Source: an uncultured Centipeda sp. | GTDB taxonomy: Bacteria; Bacillota; Negativicutes; Selenomonadales; Selenomonadaceae | Assembly: GCA_937925565.1 (NCBI GenBank) | Contig: CALALM010000013.1 | Location: 1-11,296, forward strand | Length of the DNA stretch: 11,296 bases | Direction: 5' to 3' | Part shown: in pieces, positions 1-7,675 of the stretch | Numbering within the stretch: position 1 is the stretch's first letter | Layout of the letters: the number at the start of each line of letters is the position of its first letter | The notes under the pieces: model-generated | The model's database searches: none | Seen by the model: the letters and a program-made list of their open reading frames with translations, nothing else | What the model was told of the DNA's origin: nothing | Made by a program: the position numbers and the translations under genes

Positions 1-44
1 GCCGAGCAGGTCATGCCCGTGACGTTGAATGTTTCTTTTTTCAT
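1..44 (-). CDS. 5' end of HMA-domain gene (copper chaperone or CopA N-terminus), partial
   Basis: Reading leftwards from the ATG complementary to 42-44, the first codons give MKKETFNVTGMTCSA and then leave the window. GMTC followed by S-A is the start of the GMTCxxC metal-binding loop of heavy-metal-associated domains; the matching copy near 9405 shows the second cysteine. The family binds Cu(I), either as a small CopZ-like chaperone or as the N-terminal domain of a Cu-exporting P-type ATPase. Only the first 14 full codons are visible, so the two cannot be separated. A purine-rich AAGGA lies just upstream of the start on the minus strand. Its 5' end is duplicated on the far side of the defence-like operon. 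Confidence 0.75.
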   Translation of the reverse strand, partial: MKKETFNVTGMTCS

Positions 45-55
45 GGAGATTCCTT
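1..55. repeat. Left copy of direct repeat flanking the island (5' end of HMA gene)
   Basis: Positions 1-55 are identical, base for base, to 9362-9416 in the same orientation. The match ends at 56 (c here, t at 9417) and may continue leftwards beyond the window edge, since the right copy stays HMA-like back to about 9319. The repeat covers the start codon, the ribosome-binding region and the first codons of the HMA gene. Confidence 0.93.
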
Positions 56-86
56 CTCTATGAGATGTTCGTATAAGTATGTGTTC

Positions 87-143
87 ATTATATTATGGCT
101 GTCAATATTTTAGACATTTTTTACAGTATAGCATTTTTGTCAA
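87..143 (-). promoter_or_regulatory. Two TTGACA-N7-TATA(A/C)T motifs upstream of HMA gene
   Basis: On the minus strand TTGACA occurs at 143-138 followed after 7 bases by TATACT (130-125), and again at 105-100 followed after 7 bases by TATAAT (92-87). A 7-base gap is too short for an ordinary sigma-70 -35/-10 pair, so this is either a repeated operator or extended -10 boxes (TGC precedes TATACT) next to chance TTGACA. A third copy with identical spacing lies at 9598-9616, upstream of the other HMA 5' end. The left gap (45-287) contains no convincing gene; besides these motifs it holds only the island promoter. Confidence 0.4.
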
Positions 144-164
144 TGATGAACTGCATTATTTTCC

Positions 165-193
165 TTGCCTTCCCGATATCAATTCTGTAAAAT
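165..193 (+). promoter_or_regulatory. Candidate sigma-70 promoter for the four-gene operon
   Basis: TTGCCT (165-170) and TAAAAT (188-193) are separated by exactly 17 bases in an AT-rich region and point into the first island gene. Transcription would begin near 200, leaving a leader of about 88 bases before the ATG at 288. No other promoter is evident in the short gaps between the four genes, which suggests one transcript. The boxes are imperfect, so this is a prediction only. Confidence 0.45.
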
Positions 194-287
194 AATGTAG
201 GATTAATCATTGGTGCAATGGTTTTGAATTACGGACTCTCTGCGGCGCAGACATATTGTTGGGAAAGAACGATGGGGAGAAGATCGT

Positions 288-2258
288 ATGCAAGTCTATC
301 CGGAGAAAAGTGACCAACTGGAACTCTCTGTGCACGAGAAAACACTGTTACGAAGCGTGGAACGTGCCTTTTCAAAGGAAGAAGGTGCGTATTACGTATT
401 GCAGATCAATCCGAGAAAAAAGGATCTGGGCAAAGGGCGGCCGGAGCTCTTTCATCTGCTGCTTTTTGAGCGGGGAATTTTTCTGTTTCAAATTCTTACC
501 CTTCCCGGCACTGCTCCGGAAAAAGTGCTTGGCATGCTTTGCGACCACGCGGAGGTCTACGGGACCATCCGCGCGGATATTGCGAAAAAATTGGAGGAGA
601 GCCGTTATCTTACCGATGCTGCGGGGAAATTACGCGTTCCCTTTCACCTTTGTCTTGTTCTTCCCGAGATTGACGGTACAGAGGTGTTGGGGAAACTCCA
701 TGCGCGGGTCCAAAATTTTTGCAGGAAGAATATCCTGTTCCGGGACACGATCAAAAGAATCCGCCAAGAGGGCAGTTCCGTATTGCATCCGTATCTTGTG
801 CAAGGGGAGCGGCTGCGGGAAGAGGATATCAACCATGTGTTTCAGCGGCTCTGCCCCGAACTTACGATTCCGAAGAAGTATATATTGGACGAAAACGAAC
901 GCATACATATCGAGGACGGACGCATTGGGGCTCACGACAGGGCGGTACAGGCCTATCGGCTGGACAATTGGCAAATCAATACAGTCAACCGCATTGCAAA
1001 GGGAAATCAGCTGATTCTTGCCTGTGCAGGCAGCGGGAAGAGTGTGTTGCTGATCTCCCGCTGCTTTAAGCTGGCGAGCCTGAATCCGGGCGCACGGTTT
1101 CTCCTTACCTGCTACAATAAAAACCTTGCGGATTATTACCGCTGGGCTGTGGCACAAGCGGGATTTACGGATCGGAATGTGCGGTGTTCCACGTTCTTCT
1201 CGCTCTGCATGGAACTGCTGCGCAGCAACGGGATTCGCTTTTACTCGAAAAAAAGCGGGGCGGATTATTTCGATGAGCTTTTCGAGCGGGCAAATTCGGC
1301 GCTTGAGAAGGGGCTGCTGAAAGAGCGGTTCTATGGCGTGTTCATTGATGAGGTTCAGATTTTCAAGCCGGAATGGTACCGCTTTTGTTTCAACCTGCTC
1401 GTGAGCAAGAATGCGGAGGATCATTTCTTTGTCATTTCCGGCGACAAGGCGCAGGATGTGAAGAATCACATCAAACACGGAAAAGCCCCGTGGCAGGGGG
1501 GTGGCAGCGGCTACCCGGAATATCGGGGGAAAACGATATCCATTGAAAAAAACTATCGGAACTCAAAGCCGATCAGCGATGCGATTGATCGATATGTGAC
1601 CGAAGCCAAAAAGCAGGGAATGGCATTGGGGCTGGACTATACCGCAGATCCGGAGTCTTTCCTGCACGGGGAGGCATACCGCCCGGGGAATCCTCCTGTA
1701 CTGGTTGAACTGACCGATTTCAGCAACGACGGAGAAACGGAAGCGATCGGTGCGGCGGTCAAGAATCTGATGGAGGAAAAGGGACTCAGGGAATCGGATA
1801 TTGCCATTGTCTTATTTAATAAATATGTGAAATTTGCAACCCCCGGCTGGAAAAATAAGAGTTACTATTTGGAACGGGGGATTCAGCAGTATTTTGAACG
1901 GCAGGGATGGGAGCCGCCATCATTTTTGTATGCCGGGAAATCCGAGGGCACGACGTACGGATCACGCCGCGGTGTTACCGTTGTCTCCATCGAGGGGGCG
2001 CTTGGGCTGGACTTTAGAGGCGTTGTCCTTGCCGGTCTGCGTCCGCTGGGAACCCATGAGAAGACCAGGGTTCTGTCCGAGTTTGCAAAAGCGGAACCGA
2101 AGGATTTGCCGGACAAATTGGAGGCGTTCAAGAAAAATGTAAATCTCGTTTATACTGCCTGCACACGGGCAAAAGATGAACTGACCGTGATTCTTTCTGC
2201 TCCAAAGGGGGAGTCGATCTATATGGATCTCCTTCGGCGCTCGATGGGGGAGGCGTGA
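288..2258 (+). CDS. SF1 UvrD-like helicase with degenerate NERD-like N-terminal domain
   Basis: A 656-residue protein. The C-terminal ~420 residues carry the superfamily 1 helicase set: Walker A ACAGSGKS (245-252), CYNKNLADY (motif Ia region), motif II DEVQ (354-357), SGDKAQD (motif III), NYR (422-424), a motif V-like SIEGALGLDF (567-576) and motif VI YTACTRAK (622-629). Residues 53-70 match the NERD nuclease core in layout (E-L-F-H...G-I-F-L-F-Q-I-L), but the catalytic D, E and K positions are F55, Q68 and L70, so nuclease activity is unlikely. The helicase part is recognisably related to the last island gene (shared CYNKxLADY). The ATG at 288 is preceded by a GGGGAG-type ribosome-binding site. 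Motif V lacks the usual lysine of KGLE. It is the first gene of the operon, ahead of the DrmA-like gene. A role in DNA sensing or unwinding is inferred; the helicase class is firm. Confidence 0.85.
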   Translation: MQVYPEKSDQLELSVHEKTLLRSVERAFSKEEGAYYVLQINPRKKDLGKGRPELFHLLLFERGIFLFQILTLPGTAPEKVLGMLCDHAEVYGTIRADIAKKLEESRYLTDAAGKLRVPFHLCLVLPEIDGTEVLGKLHARVQNFCRKNILFRDTIKRIRQEGSSVLHPYLVQGERLREEDINHVFQRLCPELTIPKKYILDENERIHIEDGRIGAHDRAVQAYRLDNWQINTVNRIAKGNQLILACAGSGKSVLLISRCFKLASLNPGARFLLTCYNKNLADYYRWAVAQAGFTDRNVRCSTFFSLCMELLRSNGIRFYSKKSGADYFDELFERANSALEKGLLKERFYGVFIDEVQIFKPEWYRFCFNLLVSKNAEDHFFVISGDKAQDVKNHIKHGKAPWQGGGSGYPEYRGKTISIEKNYRNSKPISDAIDRYVTEAKKQGMALGLDYTADPESFLHGEAYRPGNPPVLVELTDFSNDGETEAIGAAVKNLMEEKGLRESDIAIVLFNKYVKFATPGWKNKSYYLERGIQQYFERQGWEPPSFLYAGKSEGTTYGSRRGVTVVSIEGALGLDFRGVVLAGLRPLGTHEKTRVLSEFAKAEPKDLPDKLEAFKKNVNLVYTACTRAKDELTVILSAPKGESIYMDLLRRSMGEA

Positions 2259-2265
2259 ACGCCTC
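2250..2265 (+). other. Small hairpin with the first gene's stop codon in its loop
   Basis: GAGGCG and CGCCTC are perfect complements around a TGAA loop, so the TGA stop of the first island gene sits in the loop. No U-run follows, so it is not an intrinsic terminator. It may be chance, or it may affect ribosome release or message stability in the ~55-base gap before the DrmA-like gene. Confidence 0.3.
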
Positions 2266-2319
2266 ATACAGGAATCATGAGAGAAACCGGCTTGCGCATG
2301 GAAGGGAATGGGACTGCAG

Positions 2320-5300
2320 ATGACCACCAATCGCGAGGTTTTGGCAAAGCACATCGTTCGCAAGTTTGTGGGGGCAATTTCCGGCACGGATCAAACGCAA
2401 TGGGTGAGGCACAATCCGGAGGATCGCATCTATGTCGGAAAACTGTCTCCGCAGGGCGCGGAGGATCTCGTTTCGTCCGGCGCCCGGATCAAGCAGATCG
2501 GTGTTGACTTCCGCATACCGAAGAAGGATGTTGACCGTGCGGTTTTGAAGATTTTCCCGCAGGGGAATTTCTTTTTTCGCGTATGGCCTTCGTTGGAACA
2601 GCAGCGCAGATTCTTTCTGGAAAATTTTAACGACACCTATGCCGATGCGCAGTTTGATAGCTTTGATGCCCTTGTTGCGGCATATGACACAAATACCCCG
2701 GCGGAGGACAGGCGGGAACATAAGGTTCCGCTTCTTCCGGTCTATGAGAAAATTGCGATTGATCGGCATCAGGATCATATTTCACTGAACCTTGCGGATA
2801 TCTACAATCCGCAGCTTGCCTGTGGGCGTGTGCCGCCGGAATCCCCCTTTTACACCGCGCTGTGTCGGCAGGTGGACAATCTGTGTGCCGAGGTCAAGGC
2901 ACATCCCCATATCATGCCGTGTCAGTTTCGGGGCAAGATAAGGCTTGCAGATCTCAGGACAGAGTCTGCATGGAATGCGTTGATCGACAAGCAATGCACA
3001 AATGAAGAATTTGATATGCTTCCGCGGTTTGACTACAGTTTGCGCGTGGATCTCAAAGGGTATAAAGATGAATTGTTGGTCCGTGTTGCGCTGAGCAATG
3101 AGAGCCCTTGGGAGGATGAGACGGCAGGCTACGGGCAGACGGAAGCAAAGCTGGACCGCTATCGTATCCCTACGCTCTTCAACTCCGGGCTGAAGATACA
3201 GTATACGGGCACGGAGCCGATTCCCCTTGCACTGGATTATTTTACCGATGATTATAAATATGACCGCTTTGTTTATGCGCTTGGAAACAACTGCAATGTC
3301 GTTCATGATGCACAGCGGAAGGAACTGCGTACGACACATGTTCCGTGGTTTGTGCAGAAGCGCCTGAAGACCAATGACCGCATGGCAATCCTATTTGAAG
3401 ATTTGATCCGTGATCCGGTGGGAACGCTGCGCGGGATTCATGCAGCGATGAAAAGGGAAGTGGCGGCGTGGCGGGCTGATTTTGCACGGCGTCAGGAGGC
3501 GCTCACGGCACAGGGACGCAGAAAGTTTTCGCATGAGATCGCCGCGTTTGAAATGGAAATCAAGCGTTTTGCGATGGGGATTACGCTCATCGAGCGCTAC
3601 AATATGATCCGCGAGGCGTTCTGCTTTATGAATGAAACTTTTTGGGCAGTGGCGAAGAGAAAGGGGTATCAAAGCTGGCGCCTGTTCCAGATCGTCTTTA
3701 TTGTCTCGTTGATTCTTGACATCGTTGCACATGAGGAGATGCTCTCTCTTGAGGATGATGTTCGCGATAAAGCGAAAACGGACGATGTCGATGTCCTCTA
3801 TTTCCCGACGGGCGGGGGAAAGACGGAGGCGTTTTTGGGCGTCCTTGTGTTCAACCTGTTCTTCGACCGCATCCGCGGGAAAGAATATGGCGTTACGGCC
3901 CTGCTCAAGTACCCGCTGCGTCTGCTCTCGGTACAGCAGGTGCAGCGTGTCGCCAATATTCTGGCTGCCGCCGAGCGGATTCGTCAAAAGAAGGATCTCG
4001 GCGGCAGCGTGTTCAGCCTCGGCTATTATGTGGGCGAGGGGAATACGCCGAATCAGATTGACAACGACTTAAAGAAGAGTCTGCTGGAATCCTCCCCTGA
4101 GATGCTGGATGCGAAATACCGTCTGCTTGATGTCTGCCCCTTTTGCGGGCAGGAGAGCGTCCATGTGCGCTACGATGAAAAGGCGCACGCCTTGCTTCAC
4201 ATATGCGGCAATACCATGTGTGCGTCTCGGGGGCGGATTCCGCTTTATATGGTGGATCATGATATCTATCGCTATTTGCCGTCAGTCATTATCTCTACGG
4301 TCGATAAACTGACCGCGCTCGGATTTAATTCCAACTTCCATAACCTGATCTATGGCGCGACACACGAGTGTCCGGTGCATGGATTTACGGCGAAACGAAC
4401 GTGTCTTGTTTATGGCTGTTCCTGCGAGCCCGCAGAATATCGGGCGGTATCCATGAAAGATCCGGCGCCGACGCTGATGATCCAAGACGAGCTGCATCTG
4501 ATACGGGAGTCGCTTGGTGCCTATGATGCCCATTACGAGACCCTGCTGGAGTACTTTATCCGGCAGTTATCCGGCTGCGGACGCGGGCTCAAGGTGATCG
4601 GCGCCACGGCGACGATCTCTGCCTATGCGGAGCAGGTGCGCCATCTGTATTGGAAGGATGCCATCCGCTTCCCCGCCGAGTCGCCGTATCTGAACCGAAA
4701 TTTCTATTCCTTTGTCGATGAGGAGGATATCGGACGCATCATCATCGGCTTTGCCCCCTTTGGCAAGGCGATCATCGACAGTGTGGCGTATTCCTTGCAG
4801 TACCTGAAACGGGTGGTCTGGAACATCTACTGCAACCCGGAGGACGTGCTGACCCTTCCGGGGATGCAGCCGGCGGGCACACGGGAGGAACAGGTCAAAG
4901 AGCTCAAGGCGCTCCTCAACGACTACTGGATGATTCTGGAATACAACAACGTCAAGCTGGAGAGCAACCGCGTCCTTCAGGCCATCGAGGACAGGATCAA
5001 TACGGAACTTCAAAAGGAGAGAATTCAGCCCCTTCGCGCGAAGAAGATGACCGGGGATGATTCGTTTCAGGATGTGCGTGAAACCCTCTCCCGCATCGAG
5101 CATGCGGACGATATGGTTCATGGACTCGATTTCAACATGATTGCGGCAACGAGCATGATCTCGCACGGCGTGGATGCGGACCGGTTCAACCTGATGCTGT
5201 TCTACGGCATCCCCGGCAATACCGCCGAGTATATTCAGGCGTATTCGCGCGTGGGGAGAAAGCATACCGGTATCGTGATCGACATCATGCGCCCGTTGCG

Positions 5301-5775
5301 TGAGAAGGATCAGAGCTATCTCCGCCATTTTATGAAGTTCCACGAATACAAGGACATTCTCGTCGATACGGTGGCCATCAACCGCTGGGCTGCCAAGGCG
5401 GTTGTGCATACGCTGCCGGGTGTCCTGTCGAGCCTGCTCATCAATCACTATCTATACCTCCTGCAGGATGCGCCCGGGATGAAGAATATCAGTATGTATG
5501 GCAATCTCAGGACAGCCATTGAGCAGGGGGCGATTTCGCCGGAGCAACTCAAGGAACATGCCTATGCGGTCTACAAATGTTCCGAGGAGGACAGTTCTGT
5601 TGGAAGCCCTTATCGGCGAACCATCGATCAAAGCATTGACCGACTGTTTGACGATTTGCGGAACCGGTCGTTCGATCAGAACACCTATATTACACAGGTC
5701 TTTCAACATTGTCATTTCAAGGTGATGCTCAGTCTGCGGGACACAGACAAGCAGCTCATTGTCGCAATGGAATAG
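2320..5775 (+). CDS. drmA: DrmA-like SF2 helicase (DISARM core protein)
   Basis: About 1151 residues from the ATG at 2320; an in-frame ATG at 2308 is possible, but the purine run before it is too close, whereas GGGA sits 6 bases before 2320. After a ~480-residue N-terminal region the helicase begins with W-R-L-F-Q-I-V-F, then Walker A FPTGGGKTEAF (495-505), the DrmA-type signature. Motif II is DELH (723-726), motif III GATAT (761-765), motif V-like SHGVDAD (948-954), motif VI QAYSRVGR (973-980). Between motifs I and II lie two cysteine clusters that probably bind zinc: C606, C609, C629, C634, and C684, H687, C695, C700, C702. DrmA and DrmB are the conserved pair of DISARM, known in that system to act against incoming phage DNA. 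The downstream DrmB-like gene follows after 10 bases. No methylase accompanies it here. The call rests on the motif set, size and DUF1998 neighbour. Confidence 0.85.
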   Translation: MTTNREVLAKHIVRKFVGAISGTDQTQWVRHNPEDRIYVGKLSPQGAEDLVSSGARIKQIGVDFRIPKKDVDRAVLKIFPQGNFFFRVWPSLEQQRRFFLENFNDTYADAQFDSFDALVAAYDTNTPAEDRREHKVPLLPVYEKIAIDRHQDHISLNLADIYNPQLACGRVPPESPFYTALCRQVDNLCAEVKAHPHIMPCQFRGKIRLADLRTESAWNALIDKQCTNEEFDMLPRFDYSLRVDLKGYKDELLVRVALSNESPWEDETAGYGQTEAKLDRYRIPTLFNSGLKIQYTGTEPIPLALDYFTDDYKYDRFVYALGNNCNVVHDAQRKELRTTHVPWFVQKRLKTNDRMAILFEDLIRDPVGTLRGIHAAMKREVAAWRADFARRQEALTAQGRRKFSHEIAAFEMEIKRFAMGITLIERYNMIREAFCFMNETFWAVAKRKGYQSWRLFQIVFIVSLILDIVAHEEMLSLEDDVRDKAKTDDVDVLYFPTGGGKTEAFLGVLVFNLFFDRIRGKEYGVTALLKYPLRLLSVQQVQRVANILAAAERIRQKKDLGGSVFSLGYYVGEGNTPNQIDNDLKKSLLESSPEMLDAKYRLLDVCPFCGQESVHVRYDEKAHALLHICGNTMCASRGRIPLYMVDHDIYRYLPSVIISTVDKLTALGFNSNFHNLIYGATHECPVHGFTAKRTCLVYGCSCEPAEYRAVSMKDPAPTLMIQDELHLIRESLGAYDAHYETLLEYFIRQLSGCGRGLKVIGATATISAYAEQVRHLYWKDAIRFPAESPYLNRNFYSFVDEEDIGRIIIGFAPFGKAIIDSVAYSLQYLKRVVWNIYCNPEDVLTLPGMQPAGTREEQVKELKALLNDYWMILEYNNVKLESNRVLQAIEDRINTELQKERIQPLRAKKMTGDDSFQDVRETLSRIEHADDMVHGLDFNMIAATSMISHGVDADRFNLMLFYGIPGNTAEYIQAYSRVGRKHTGIVIDIMRPLREKDQSYLRHFMKFHEYKDILVDTVAINRWAAKAVVHTLPGVLSSLLINHYLYLLQDAPGMKNISMYGNLRTAIEQGAISPEQLKEHAYAVYKCSEEDSSVGSPYRRTIDQSIDRLFDDLRNRSFDQNTYITQVFQHCHFKVMLSLRDTDKQLIVAME

Positions 5776-5785
5776 AGGGGTTCGT

Positions 5786-7675
5786 ATGGCATCCGGGAAA
5801 AATCAGATGAGACGGGGCGTTCACCAGGCACTGTATAAATATCTGCCCGGGAGTTGGGCGGACTTCACCACGGGGGGCGGCAGTGTGAACTATGCGGTTC
5901 ATGTGGATCGTTGGAACAGCATACCGCTGCAGGATATCAACCCCAAACGACTTCTGCGCGTAGTCAGCCGGCACGTGAATGCCTTTCAGAGCGCGAGTCC
6001 TGATGGGGCGTCGGCATTGGTTGACTTTTCGGCACAGATCAATGAGGACACCTATTATGTACTGACGCCGAAGGCGGGCGGGGAGGAACGGGCGGTTGTC
6101 ACCTCCGTGAATCCGCTGCTCTTTGTATGCAGTTCCTGTGGAAAGGTCGAACGGTACGCGGACAAGGATGCGTTCCGGCACCGGAGATCGGATCTGTGCG
6201 TCTGCGGCAAACCCATGATACAGATCAAGTTCATCCGCTTCTGCAAATGTGGATATGCAGACGGGCTGCCCATGCCGCGGTGCAGGAACAGGGAGCATGG
6301 CGGCAGGTACGTCGTCCGCCGCGGCAGTGGGATTGATTTCGTGTGCAGCAAATGCGGGCAAAAGGCGACGTTCTCGTTCTACTGTCCGGAGTGCAAGGAG
6401 AAACTTGAGATCAAACCTGCGCTGGACTCTGCACACTATTTCCCGTTCACGTTCTCGCTCATCGACCTTTTGGATCAAAGGAAGGATGCCTTTCTGGATG
6501 CACAGGAGGAGCAACGCGGTGAGAAAATCATTCTGGGGCAGTATCTTGGTCTCATCACGCAGGGCGAATATCAGGATATTATTGCAAAGGGCAGGATACC
6601 GCAAAGCGCGGAATTTGAACACGATCTCAGGGAAGAAGAGGAAAGTCTGCGCAGCGGTGGACTGCCCGAGGAGCTGATTGCACAGGTTCTGGAGGTAAAG
6701 CGGCGGCAGGATCCGAGCGGGAAGATTTATGAAGCAATCGCCCGCGTCGAACAGGGGCTGTCGCTGCAAAATGCGGATGAGATCAAACCGCTTGCAGAGG
6801 AAATCCTTGAGTATGATGAACTCGTCCATGCAAAGGAAGTCCTCTCGCTCGCACAGGCGGAGGCGGATGCCGAGAGCATTCGTGACGGCATTCGTCCCGA
6901 CTATATATCGCTCTCCAAGGCAATGGGCTTTTCCAATGTGCAGATCTGCTCCGGTGTGCCCGTTGTTTTCGCGGCATACGGCTATACGCGAAAGGAGCGG
7001 GAATGTACGGCGGGGGTGAAGCTGCGCGGATTCCCGCAGGAAATGGACAAGAAGAATATCTATGCCAACCGATTGGAAACGGAAGGCGTACTGTTTGAAC
7101 CGGATCGCGTGCGGGTGCTCGAATGGCTGCTGCAGAACAGGCTGATTGCACCAGAGGACGCGCCACGGGAGCGCAGCGACGAGCAGCTCAAAATGTGGTT
7201 CCTGGACCGTGTTTCGCTTGCGCTCATCGAGCCGTTTGCGGAGGTTGACGCACATGCGCGCGGCGGTGCGGTGACCAAGCGGGTTTACGCGCTGCTGCAC
7301 AGCATCGCACACGCATTGATCCATGAGGCTGCCGAGATCTGCGGTCTGGACAAGAGTTCCCTTGCAGAGTATCTGATGCCGAACATCCCCGCCATATTCA
7401 TCTATTGCTCCAACGCGCAGGGCTTCAACATGGGGGCGCTCTACAGTGCGTTCCAAGGGCATTTTGACCGCTGGCTGAGACATGCTGCGGAACGCTCCAT
7501 GCACTGCATTTTTGATCCGATCTGCATGGACAGAGAAAAAGCATGTGCGGGATGCCTGTTTCTGAACGAGGTGTCCTGCCAACACTTCAATAAGGATTTG
7601 GACCGGGGGTATCTCTGCGGACGCTTTGACCCGGAGACGCAGGAAAAACTGACCGGATTTTGGGAGGTGTCCTGA
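5786..7675 (+). CDS. drmB: DrmB-like protein with DUF1998 domain
   Basis: 629 residues from the ATG at 5786, which has AGAGGGG just upstream; a TTG at 5759 in the same frame would overlap the drmA end and lacks a good ribosome-binding site. The N-terminal half has many paired cysteines, C115/C118, C138/C140, C153/C155, C187/C190 and C200/C203, consistent with several zinc ribbons. A charged helical middle (about 230-390) follows. The C-terminal part matches DUF1998: H505-S-I-A-H509, then a cysteine cluster at C580, C587, C590, C598 and C611 ending in L-C-G. DUF1998 proteins partner helicases, and DrmB is the obligate partner of DrmA in DISARM. There is no visible nuclease or ATPase motif, so it probably acts as a structural or DNA-binding subunit. 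Its stop TGA overlaps the ATG of the next gene (TGATG), implying translational coupling. Confidence 0.85.
   Translation: MASGKNQMRRGVHQALYKYLPGSWADFTTGGGSVNYAVHVDRWNSIPLQDINPKRLLRVVSRHVNAFQSASPDGASALVDFSAQINEDTYYVLTPKAGGEERAVVTSVNPLLFVCSSCGKVERYADKDAFRHRRSDLCVCGKPMIQIKFIRFCKCGYADGLPMPRCRNREHGGRYVVRRGSGIDFVCSKCGQKATFSFYCPECKEKLEIKPALDSAHYFPFTFSLIDLLDQRKDAFLDAQEEQRGEKIILGQYLGLITQGEYQDIIAKGRIPQSAEFEHDLREEEESLRSGGLPEELIAQVLEVKRRQDPSGKIYEAIARVEQGLSLQNADEIKPLAEEILEYDELVHAKEVLSLAQAEADAESIRDGIRPDYISLSKAMGFSNVQICSGVPVVFAAYGYTRKERECTAGVKLRGFPQEMDKKNIYANRLETEGVLFEPDRVRVLEWLLQNRLIAPEDAPRERSDEQLKMWFLDRVSLALIEPFAEVDAHARGGAVTKRVYALLHSIAHALIHEAAEICGLDKSSLAEYLMPNIPAIFIYCSNAQGFNMGALYSAFQGHFDRWLRHAAERSMHCIFDPICMDREKACAGCLFLNEVSCQHFNKDLDRGYLCGRFDPETQEKLTGFWEVS

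Noticed and set aside
56..287. tRNA, att site or integrase footprint at the left end of the island
   Set aside because: No tRNA-like cloverleaf or recombinase gene could be seen; only the HMA gene duplication marks the boundary.
256..1014. Open frame starting upstream of the first island gene
   Set aside because: It overlaps the helicase gene in another frame, is rich in Arg/Cys/Ser as shadow frames are, and has no domain similarity.
5759..5785. TTG start 27 bases upstream for the DrmB-like protein
   Set aside because: It overlaps the DrmA-like coding end and lacks a ribosome-binding site, whereas ATG at 5786 follows AGAGGGG.
5756..7585. 609-codon open frame on the minus strand opposite the DrmB-like gene
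   Set aside because: It is an antisense shadow: no recognisable domain, no ribosome-binding site, and the plus strand has a clear DUF1998 protein with cysteine clusters and coupled neighbours.
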